Of a DNA stretch of 64,000 nucleotides, positions 24,001 to 36,000 are shown in pieces. Made by a program: the position numbers and the translations under genes. Position 1 is the first letter of the stretch. Each line of letters starts with the position of its first letter. The notes beneath the pieces were generated by a model that was given only the letters and a program-made list of their open reading frames with translations, did not search any database and was not told where the DNA came from. This DNA is from Imbricaverruca yamaguchii (taxonomy: Eukaryota; Arthropoda; Thecostraca; Neoverrucidae), in the NCBI GenBank assembly GCA_034440575.1, contig JAOTOL010001626.1, positions 214,001 to 278,000 on the forward strand, given 5' to 3'.

Positions 24001-27000
24001 CCCCGGCTGTGGCCCTGGCTGTGGTCCTGGCTGTGGTCCCGGCTGTTGCCCCGACTGTGGCCCCGGCTGTGGCCCCGGCTGTGGTCCTGGCTGTGGTCCT
24101 GGCTGTGGTCCTGGCTGTGGCCCCGGCTGTGGTCCTGGCTGTGGTCCCGGCTGTGGTCCCGGCTGTGGTCCCGGCTGTGGCCCCGGCTGTGGTCCTGGCT
24201 GTGGTCCCGACTGTGGTCCTGGCTGTGGTCCCGGTTGTGGCCCCGGCTGTGGTCCTGGCTGTGGTCCTGGCTGTGGCCCCGGCTGTGGTCCCGGCTGTGG
24301 TCCCGGCTGTGGCCCCGGCTGTGGCCCTGGCTGTGGCCCCGGCTGTGGTCCCGGCTGTGGTCCCGGCTGTGGTCCCGGCTGTGGCCCTGACTGCATGCCT
24401 GCCAGTTTTGGCATCTCGAGGTCGATATCGACCAACGTTTCCGCATCCCTCTTGCCGATCTCTTTCGACTTCGCTCTGTCGCATGCTCTCAGACTTGCTC
24501 GTCCTGGGCAGTGACTTGCTCAGCCTGCCCACTCAGGGTCGGACTCTCGATAGCGTCTGATTCTCTGCAGTGCAAGGCCTGAACTGTAGCTCTTTCGTGC
24601 CTTTGCATCGTTCGACTCTTCCAGCAAACTATCTGCCTGCTCTTCGTATTTTCGTGTGTTCTGTGTCCGTCCGCACGTCGTCCGCGACGGCGCCCATCCA
24701 CATAGCGTCCGCGACCGTCCACATAGCGTCCGCGACCGTCCACATAGCGTCCGCGACCGTCCACATAGCGTCCGCGACTGTCCATATAGCGCCCGAGCCC
24801 ATCCACATAGCGTCGGCGACCGCCCACATAGCGTCCGCGACCGTCCACATAGCGTCCGCGACCGTCCACATAGCGTCCGCAACCGCCCACATAGCGTCCG
24901 CGACCGTCCACATAGCGTCCCCGACCGCCCACATAGCGTCCGCGACCGTCCACATAGCGTCCCCGACCGTCCACATGGCGTCCCCGACTGTCCACATGGC
25001 GTCCGCGACCGTCCACATAGCGTCCGCGTCCGTCCACATAGCGTCCGGGACTGTCCACATGACGTTTGCGACTGTCGGCACGAAGTTGACTGGCGGCGAT
25101 TCACCAATGCACCTCGTCACACCATCAGGATTTGTTGGCGACCGTCCACGTAGCGTCCGAGCCCAGTTTAGATCGCATTTGATCGGGCACAATGGCTGTA
25201 TTTGACCTAAGAATACCTAGTGTGACGCAGTAGTAGTATTCCACATTAGCCTGTTGTATTGCTCGAGCAATGGTCGCGGAAACCTTGAAGAAGTGTGGGG
25301 ATATGTCAGTGTGTGATCTAAATGACCTGGATAATAACATGCTAGAACGAGAACGGATGGTTAAAAAAATGTGCTCACCAGCAGTGAATCTGAAATTGCT
25401 CCAAATAGTTGAAAGTAGATGTTGAACTTTGTCTTTCTGCTCCTCTCCACGACTTCAAAAGGCAACAATTAAAATATCGTAAATACTAAGCTAGTGGAAT
25501 TCAGCTCATGTCCTATGGGAAGCACAGTCTTCTCTGTAGCTCGTAGAGAAAAGTAGCAGTTCTCTTCCCTTTTCATTATTCAGTTCCCGGCGAATGTTTT
25601 CAATCATAGACAATACTTCACTTGGAACACCGCCTTAATGAACGCTTGGCTTTTGTATGTCCCGAGTCCTAGTCCCGATGTCCATATTCTGAGTTCCGGT
25701 AAAACTAAGCAACTTACTGTTGACGTAGCATGCCAGTTTCGACCTCACTGAATGCCGCTTTCACGTCTCTGGGACGCGGGACGACGCGTTGCCGATTTGA
25801 GTGGAGAATTTATGGTGCAGAACCAGTCTGACTGGGACCACCTACAGCGGAAACTAACACCTTGCAAGACCGCGGACCTACAGGATGAGAACATAGCAAA
25901 GTTAGTGCCGCCCAATTGTTTTTAGGTTTAGGATGTGAAGTTCGGTTTGGCAACATATTTGCATCACAGAAGCTCGAATTGTTGACGGTGGGAAGAAGGG
26001 AGAGTTTACTTTTATTGCTGCCCTCCCCACCACCACCAAGAATGGGGGAACCAGCCCTTACCCTTGTTTTCCATAGACCATGAGACGTACAAGCATGCTG
26101 CGGCTTTAATCTACCAACTAGAGCTAAGATGTGTACCTCAGAGCTCGAAAGCTGAAAGCATGGTCTTCATGATGTGGTGAGAGACACGAGACGATTTTTG
26201 ACATTTGTTCGGTAAGAATGTAGTAATTGTGGAGTAGGTTATGAAAACCACCATAGAGTTTTCGAATTATCTTGACAAAATGGCGTGATGACATACACGT
26301 ATTATGTCTCCCGAACTACCGGGCTAAAATGATGATTAAATATTTTCATATCGGACAAAACAGTTCGAGTGCATTCAAAGCCCGAGACAAATTTGAGCTC
26401 CCTTCAAAGTCAAGCGGTTATTAGTACATGAAGAATGCACCCTTCTCCGAAGATCTTACCTCAAGGATCTAAGGAAAATCCTATATTTATCCGGTGGTCA
26501 ACACAGATACACAGATAAGGGAAGTGCTTTCCCGACACTACAGCCCCACTCGCCAAAGCCTGTCAGAATGGCTGCTACTAGTTCCGTCCCAGACCTGCCG
26601 CCTCCGGATGGGATGGACGAGCAAAGAACTGAAGCAGGTATTTTCCTGCTTGGATGGCGCGCGATGGAGGCGGTGCGTTCACAACGAATGTCGATTGAGA
26701 GCGGAGGAATAAAATGAAAGAAAACTATTGGTCACTAGTTGTGTTATTCGTCTGAAAATCTATCGTATCTCGGGAGGGTATATAATGTCCACTTTTTGCC
26801 TACTGGACGGTCTCAGTAACTACCGCATATATTTTCATGAAAATGGTTCCAAAATAAAATTAATGAACAAATATTTTAGACATTGCGTGAGACGAAATGT
26901 ACGACCCTCAATATGCCAGGAGGTGCTGAGTTTACTCAACATCAAAAGTAGCATTAGGGATTATGCTATATTACTCAACGTTTCGGCCAGGGGCCATCAT

Positions 27001-30000
27001 CAGGAGTGACGATGGCTCAGCACCTCCTGGTATATTGAAGGTCGTACATTTCGTCTCACGCAATGTCTAAAACCCAGGAGCACCTAAGAGCCATTCTTCG
27101 TTGTATTAAACAAATATTTTACCCATCTCTAATTGAATTGTGGGTCGTACATTTGTCTCACCCAATGTCTAATATTCATTAATTTTGACATTTGATATAT
27201 GTGGTATACCCTAAGTCTAATTGAATTGGGAATGTGGTGGATGTCTACATTTTATGCGGCATTTGTTCTCTTAACTGCCTCAATTGATGTAATACGGTGA
27301 AAAGAAATCGATCAGCGTGTAGTTTGTTCAATTCTGTAGCTTACTTCCGCAGATCATCCATCGCGGAAATCTCATATTTAAATCCCTCATTTCGCGGCTT
27401 TCTTCCTATTTATATCAGCTGGAACTGACCCAAATGACCAAAAATTATGTCGAAGCTTATTTTAGGGCCATTTTCATGAAAATCGGTGCAGTAGTTACTG
27501 AGGTCGTCCATTGGGAATTTTATATTGTTTGTGCTTACAACGTTCCAAACGCCATTTAGGAACGCTTTACAGACAATTGAAGGAAAATACTCATCACGGT
27601 TGTGAGTGAAAACCACCACATTAATTAAAAGACATCTATTACTGCACCTTTCATAGACATACACTTCGTAATTACTGAGATCGTCCATCGGGCAAAGAAG
27701 TGGCTGTTATAGATCCTCCCTCGTATCTCTTCGTTCTTCGATTTGAACTTATTCACCGCAGTAGCCGTTTCCTCTTTGATCAAATCAGACACAAAAAGGT
27801 TGACACATCGATTGGATGCCGAAATGTGTTTGGTACGGTTGTAACCAGCCTTGTTCTGTACCATCGTCTGTAACGTCCTCGATGTTCGGTCCAATTTCCT
27901 CTGTCCAGCATGTTTCTTTCGATGCTTCTTGATATACTTCGTCACACTTCTCGTTCTGGATGCATTGTCTAGTGTATGTTTTCTTGAAAGTATATTATGA
28001 TAATAATATGCTAACTTGAATGGGCGTCATGGTGTTTCCACAACGTATGTCGAAAAGAGTTTCTGATATCGGCTCTAGAGCCGATATCGGAAATAATTGT
28101 TCTTCCTCGTCATAGTGAACCTGCTGTCGCAATACGGGCTTCGTTTCTGAACAAGAGACCTCTTGCTGTGTTCTGTACGTAGTTTCCATGCCTGCCTACG
28201 TTGTCAACCAATTCTTTTCGATCGCTACTGTGGATATCGCCATAACTTCGTGATTTTCTCAATACCTACAATCCGTTTAGACGCTTGTTTGGTTATTGCA
28301 TTCAAGTCCTTGAAACCAGATTCGGTTATTTATATATGAGGAAGCTATAGGAAATGTTGCATATATATATCGCAAGGTAGCTGGATGAGAAGATTCCTCT
28401 ATTCGTTCGTCGTGTAGGTTCCGAGAACTCCTGTCGTGTTCCATTTAGACATTACACATTTCGTTTTCGCTTCGGTATTTCTATCTACAGCTCCATATTC
28501 CTGCACTGTCCCGTCCGCATCATACTCTGTCTGCCCGAGTCACATCTTTGCCCGACCTCGCCCACCCACGAACCCTCCGCTGCTGCCGGCAGCACTCTGT
28601 TCGCCCATCTAGCGCCAGTGGCGACCTCTGTCCGACCCGTGACCTCCACTGACCTGGCTGACGGCGCACGACAACGTGCAGGCGGCATTGAGCCGAAATC
28701 TACGCCACAACTGGTGCTGCTCACTTTCGACGACTCCATAAACGATATCAACCACGAGCTGTACACTGAGATGTTCAAGACGAGCGGCCGCAAGAACCCC
28801 AACGGCTGTCCGATCTCGGCCACGTTTTATCTGTCGCACGAGTGGACCGATTATAAGCAGGTGCAGAACCTGTACGCCGACGGCCACGAGATGGCGTCAC
28901 ACTCCATCAGGTGAGCGGCGCCCGTGTGCACCACGGCGCTGACGTCGGCTGCCCGGCTGATCGTGCGACAACCAACTTGAACCGGAGAAGGGCGTGGAGT
29001 TCGGTCGAGAATCGTTCAGGACCCAACGCCACCGCGAAAGTTTTGTCATTTGCATGTCGAATACGTTGTCCCATGTCTCGTGCATCACAATATTCGTCTA
29101 ACTTTGTATTTGTTGCATGCTGCCACGAGTCTACTTCTTGTGACGCTTGTGTTGCAACGTTTCCATCTAACTGTTTCTAAAACTTTTGTTCGTAGCTAGT
29201 ATGTTCATCAATGCACTCATAATCATACGCAGTGCACGAATACTTCTTCATCGAGCATGTGTATAGATATAGCTGTCGTGCGAGCATGATGTTGCTAACA
29301 ATTATATCCAAAACACTTCATGTGGTGTACGTTTTGCACGTAAGTGTTCCCTTGAAGTACACATGCATTGCTTAAAATAAAAAGCATTTCCCATTCATTT
29401 TCTCAACATCAGATAATTAAATCATGGTCGCGCAGCGATGTATCTGACTCGTGCACTGTACTGGTGCTCACGAACCTGAAACGCATAGTATCAAGCCACG
29501 AGTGTGCTTAAGACGTCTTTGGAAGTCCCCCGATAATGATGCTGCCACCGAGCAGACTTGCTAGCATAACCTCCAGTCGTGTACGACGGTCGTCCCAAGT
29601 CGAGCGGCGTCTGTGTGTTGTGTCGCCCCCCCCCCATCACCACCCCACCCCCACCGTGCTGCTGACGAGACCCCACCGTCCACAGCCACAGCTTCGGCGA
29701 GCAGTTCTCCACCTCCAAGTGGGAGGACGAGATCGCCGGTCAGCGCGAGATCATAGCCGCGTACGGCGGCGTCAAGATGGAGGACGTCCGCGGCATGCGT
29801 GCCCCGTTCCTCTCGGTGAGGAGCCGACATCACTCGGTCTCGTCTGACTGACCTGCGGGTCACCTGAAGCACTCCCGAACAGGGTCGAATTATTCGGCGA
29901 TGCTCCCGGCAGCTAAGTATTAGCTGTACTTAGCGGTTGGTTAAGGCTGATATGCACTGAATGATGAATGAATTCAGTTGCAAGGATGTATCCATGTGTT

Positions 30001-33000
30001 GACAGTGTCCTAGTTGGCAAACATGACTATTACACGGTATGTAGTTATATAGTTTTTTTTGTTGGTTGAAAGTTTCACACATTGTCTACGCAATTTGTGT
30101 TTAGAGACGATCAGCATCAGCCAACCTGAGCAGATTATTATGGGGAACTGTATTTAGAAAACATCAGAAGGAGGGGAAATATTTGATGGAAATGTCATTT
30201 TCACAACGAAACATGGGAATGTCAATCCGGATCAAATCACTGTTCGCCTATGTCGTCACAATGTCATCCAATTCGCTCCGTTATCCGTGCTAAGTGAATA
30301 TCCATGCGTATATCCGATTCGTGTTATGCTTAAGTTTCCACTGATATGCAGCCTGAGTCATTATATACCCGGTGCATTTGTTGGTGTGCCTAACCATGAT
30401 CGCACCAGCGCTCTCGCACACCTTCTGTGGTAGCTCTCTCGATGAGTTCAACATCCATCATCCTCGCTGCGCAAACAACACATGACACATGAAGGCTGCT
30501 CTGAACCCAGCCTCGTTCCAGATCGGCGGCAACCGGATGTTCAAGATGCTGTACAACAACAACTTCACGTACGACTCGTCTATGCCCGTTTACGAGAACA
30601 AGCCGCCTAGCTGGCCGTACACCCTCGACTACAAGATCCACCATGACTGCATGATCCCGCCCTGCCCCAATAAGGCCTACCCAGGTCAGTACCCACACTG
30701 CCCCAACAAGGTCTACCCAGGTCAGTGTCCACACTGTCCCAACAAGGCCTACCCATGTCAGTACCCACACTGTCCCAACAAACCCTACCCAGGTCAGTGT
30801 CCACACTGTCCCAACAAGGCATACCCAGGTCAGTACCCACACTGTCCCAACAAACCCTACCCAGGTCAGTACCCACACTGTCCCAACAAGGCCTACCCAG
30901 GTCAGCACCCACACTGTCCCAACAAGGCCCACCAAGGTCAGTTCCCTTTCAAAAGCTCCGTCAGCCCAACTGCCAACAAACTCTGTCCCAACAAAGCCTA
31001 CCCAGGTCAGTACCCACACTGTCCCAACAAGGCCTACCCAGGCCAGTACCCATACTGTCCCAACAAGGCCTACCCAGGTCAGCACCCACACTGTCCCAGC
31101 AAGGCCCACCAAGGTCAGTGCCCACTCTGTCCCAACAAAGCCTACCCAGATCAGTCCCCACACTGTCCTAACAAGGCCTACACAGATCAGAGCCCACGCT
31201 CCCCAGATGTGTGGGAGGCACCGGTACTAATCTGGTAGGATCTCGGTGATTGACCTGACCTGACGCCCCAGGTGTGTGGGAGGTACCGATGGTGATGTGG
31301 CAGGACCTCAGTGGAGGACGCTGCTCTATGGTGGACGCCTGCACCACCCCCGATACGGCAGAAGGCGTCTACAAGATGATGATCAGAAATTTCGAACGTC
31401 ACTACACCAGCAACAGGTAATTTGTGATGCCAGAAGAAAAGCAAGTGTTAGTGTGGCGTATATCCAAGTGATGGAGAAAATTTGCAATTGCTTGAGTTCA
31501 GTACTGATGTTTGCCCTGTCTGACTTGTGTGCATCGTGGTGTGTACTCGTACTATGCTGACCTGCATCCAATTTGAATCGTCTGCACCGTAGTGTGTGCG
31601 GCACTATGCTGACCTGCTGTGTTTGTGTAGACTCCGTAGTGTAGGCTACGTGGGTAGGTTACGCGCCCTTGTCTGCTTGCGACCCTAAGACTCCGGACTT
31701 CAGTTCTTGTATTTGTGGCACAAGCTCCCTCGGTGTTCGGCCCGGTCACAGCCGGACGACGCGCCGCGCCGAACAGCCTCACGCCATCGCGTCCCGGGCC
31801 CGACCCCGACTCCTCCGCCAAGACGACCCGAGGTTACCACCGCATGGCCCCGGGCGCGCCACCGCAGAGGCACACTCAGTACAGCAGCACGCGCGCACAA
31901 CACGCGGCTCCCGCTGTACCGCCGGCCGCGCCCAGGGATAAAAAATCGTATCGTTCTGTCGTCGTGGACGACAACCACGAACGGGGACCTTTGGCGACCA
32001 CATTTCCATATTATAAATATTATATGTGAAATCATATAAATGGTACCTACTATGCATAAAATTGACTACGTCACGATATACGTGTCAAGGTACGCAGGAT
32101 TGAAACGAATCGGATTGGACCGGGACTGGAAATGCCATCCGTGCAGACCTCTAGAAATGTAAACCGTGCAGACCTCTACCACCCACCGCCACGCTACCAT
32201 TTCTTCATTCCCATCGTACGCTTTTGGGTTTCTAGTATATAGTATCTAGTACGCTCAGCGGCAAAAAAAAAATGACTCAACGGCAACAAAGTATCGTCGA
32301 GACAACCACTCCATCGTTCAGACGACCGCCGACGATAAAATTGTCTCCCGTTTAGCACAGAGCCAATGGCATGCCTTCTGGTCGCCAGTGGTTGTCGAAC
32401 TCGCACGGTACCACTTTATGCTCGATGGCAACGGTACGGAAGTACCCAATTATGGTATACTCAGCGGCTTTGGAGGCAAGCGACTAGACCACGGGTACTA
32501 AAACAACACTAGACCTACGTTAAGTAAGGAATAATTTACAACATTAGCTGATTTTTTAAAACAATTTCAATTTGAATCCTTTTTTCATTTAAGATATACG
32601 ATAATATTTTTTATTTCATTAAAATCGTTGGAAAGAATCTAGAAGAATATCATTCTTCTACGCGCATTCCTCTCATTCAAATCCGTCCATTTCCATTTTA
32701 AACGCGACGATGTGCGTCGTAGAGTGAAATAGGGATTGATCACGGTTCTTTATAATTGATGAGTGGTGAGTGAGTGCGGCAAGATAAAACTACCAAGTTC
32801 GAATTATCTGGAGTGTTAATCAAACTATTTTTTTCTTCATTTTCTGACTTATATGAGACCAAATGAAGTGGTTCGGTCTTAAACAGACTCCAGAAACAGA
32901 TTATTCAGGGCCATGGCGTAAGGGTGGCAAAGTTAGTAAGGTCATCCTGTAGATGTGGACATTTCGATTGGAAAGGTACTGCACAGAGCATTTACAAACA

Positions 33001-36000
33001 TTCAAAAGTAAAGCACCCAGGTCTACCAGTGTTAAGAGTACTGCAAGATAGCCATTTTGACCCTGGCAGGCGATTTGACTGGACTTGCAAGCCAGCACTG
33101 GATCATCAACCATCAAGCTCAGGTGAAAATCTTGGTATATGGATTACATTTGAGTAAAATATAGTCACCTAAATGTAATTAGACAAAATATTTTGGTGTG
33201 TAGGTACCTACTCAGCAGGCATTGCACTGCAGTTGGTGGCAATGCATACAATATGTGGGTGGCGAATTTTAGCCACCTGGTGGTTTAAACCATGGTTTAA
33301 ACTGGCTGGCATAAATTAATTTAAGCCACTCTGGCTTAAATTATATTTCTGGTATGGCTGGAGGGCAGTGATGGACATTAGTTAGGGAAACATCAATTAT
33401 AATTCCGAATTGTGCTACACTCCATTTTATTTGCAAAAAAAACACTCCTAGAATTCCACAAAACTCTGTCTGGGTTCTGGGTATGCACTCCACAAGCCAG
33501 ATGTTTACCCATTAGGTACAGTTGGTCCAACATGTAGCCCCCTGGATGCTGGTAGTTAGAATTGGTATTTGTAAATACCAGGATTTTGACATCCAACTAC
33601 TGGCATTGAGGGAGATAAGACATAAAAGATCAGTGCAACTATGAGCCACAAGGGCCCTTCTTGATTGCACTCTGTACCGTGAACCAGTTGTCCACCAAAT
33701 GTGTTGGTCCATGTAGCCCCCTGGATGCTGGTAGTTAGAATTGGTATTTGTAAATACCAGGATTTTGACATTGGCATTGAGGGAGATAAGACATAAAAGA
33801 TCAGTGCAACTATGAGCCACAAGGGCCCTTCTTGATTGCACTCTGTACACTGAACCAGTTGTCCACCAAATGTGTTGGTCCCTGGAATACAGAAAAACAA
33901 GCCCACTATTCTTGTAATGATTGTCTATGCTGTTCTTAAAGATGTTCAGTGTGTTGCTACTGACAATGGTTTCTGGCAGCTGGTTCCAGTGTTCTACTAC
34001 CCTGTTGGTGAAGAAAGTCTGCCTTAACCTTGTTCTGCTGTGGTTAACTTTAATTTTGAATTTATGACCTCTAATTGCATCATTCCTGTTCAATTCAAAC
34101 ATTTTCCCAAGGTATCCCCTCCAGACCATGGACAAATTTAAAGACCTCGATGAGATCTCCTCTCAGCCTTCTATATCTAAGTGAAAACATATTCAATTTC
34201 TTCTATCTTTCCTTATATGCTAGGTTGCCCATACCATTCACCATTTTTGTTGTCCTCTTTTGTACTTTCTCTAAAAGCCAACAATCTTTTTCATATCTAG
34301 GGGACCAAGCTTGGACACAATATTCCACATGTGGCCTGACATATGCGCAATAAAGCTTCCTGATGACTTCCTCACTTTTGTATGATACATTCGTATTTAT
34401 TGCCCCAATAATTCTTAGTGCCTTCTTCCTGGCTTCTTTGGTCTGTTCTGATGCCCCCAATTTTGTGTTCAAAATAACACCTAAGTCCTACTGCTGAGTC
34501 ACAGATAGTACTTGCCCACCCATCAAGTATGGAGCCTTGATATGCTACCTACCTACATGCATGATTTTGCACTTATCAAAATTAAATTTCATTTGCCATT
34601 CTTCGTACCACTTCACAAGCTCGTCTAAGTCTTTCTGCAGCAAGATTCTGCAGATAATATGTAGCAAGATACATATTAGACCGACTGTTCATAGCCATTT
34701 GATAGCTAGGTACCTATTTTATGTTAGCTGAAAAGTGACTATTTGAGCCACATCAATTTGTGCTGTTTTTGGCATAGTTTTCCATTGTCTTACTGATAAT
34801 AGTATGTATATGTAGCTAGGGATGGAAAAAAGCTGGCTTAAAATCAATTTATGGCAGCCAGTGGCTTTTATTAATTTAAGCCAGTTTAAACTGGCTTTTA
34901 TTATTTAAGCCAGCTTAAATTCACAACACTTCTACGTCCCACACTTATAAGGCTCACAAACCATGGGTGCATTGACAGTGTTGGTATTCAGCACAATATA
35001 AGTATAAAATACCATACCTAGAGAGAGTACAATGAAGACCTACTGTGCATGACCAGATGGTTAGTGTCAGTTTCTGGCCCAAAATATGGACACTAGGTTG
35101 ATTCACCTATCATCTAATGCTTTGAAGCTCATCTAATGCTCATCTAATGGATCTAATGCTCCACTTCCACAAGTGTTAGTGCTAACAGGAAATAATGTGC
35201 TACCATACAATGTCATGAAAGGTGTGCAATAGTTGACAATGTGTGCAAAATGTGCAATAGGTAGACAGATTGCTTACTGTAGCAAACAATAAGCAAACAG
35301 ATTGCTTACTGTTTTCTATGAATATGGGTAGGTAAGTACCTACCTACATATACTATTATCAGTAAGACAATGGGAAAGCTATGTCAAAAACATCACTCAT
35401 ATACAAACAAAAACATGGCTCATATAGTTACTTTTAAGGTAACATAAAATAGGTACCTAGCTATACAATGGCTAGGTACCCAATGGGTAAAAATCTGACT
35501 TGAGTGCATACCTAGAACCCAGCTAGAGTTTTGGGAAATTCTAGGGAGTGTTTGTTTATAAATAAAATGGAGTGTGGCACATTTTGTAATAATTGATGCT
35601 TCCCTAACTTATTTGTCACTGCACTCCAGCCATATCTGAAACATAATTTTAGCCAGGGTGGCTTAAATTAATCTATGCTGGCTGGTTTAAACTGGCTTAA
35701 ACCACCAGGTGGCTTAAATTTGCCATCCCTATATGTAGGTAGGTACCTACCTACCTATATTTAGGGATGGAAAAAACTGGCTTAAATTGAATTTATGCCA
35801 GCCAGTGGGTTTTATTAATTTAAGCCAGTTTAAACTGGCTTTTATTATTTAAGCCGGCTTAAATTCATGACACTTCTAAGCCCCTGCATTATTAAGGCTC
35901 ACAAACCATGGGTGCATTGACAGTGTTGCAAACCATGGGTGCATTGACGACGCCGAATTGCCGAAAAGGAAATTGGCGGCAAGATATTCTGTATAAAGGT

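Larger units (their letters stand above)
33255..35735. mobile_element. DNA element with TTTAAGCCACC-type terminal inverted repeats, plus nested relatives
   Basis: The left end (33255-33515) and right end (about 35460-35735) are inverse copies. They share TTTAAACTGGC, the TGGCTGGAG-GCAGTGA stretch, CACTCCATTTTATTT and the GGGTTCT-GGTATGCACT stretch. A second end-type (TAGGGATGGAAAAAA...CTGGCTTAAA) starts at about 34819 and again at 35763, so two related elements probably overlap or nest here. No transposase is visible. Confidence 0.75.

Noticed and set aside
23824..24560. Collagen-like PGPQ and VAPA frames
   Set aside because: Products of the 12-bp minisatellite in an intron.
24489..25205. 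Frames of 165 to 211 codons on both strands
   Set aside because: Products of the 21-bp minisatellite.
27625..27945. 106-codon minus-strand frame as a Penelope-like element protein
   Set aside because: Tempting because of the nearby hammerhead motif, but I see no reverse transcriptase or GIY-YIG motif in it.
31715..32029. Possible exon in the GC-rich island
   Set aside because: No splice phase links it to exons 31272-31416 or 36769-36967, which already join perfectly. An inverse copy elsewhere marks it as a repeat.
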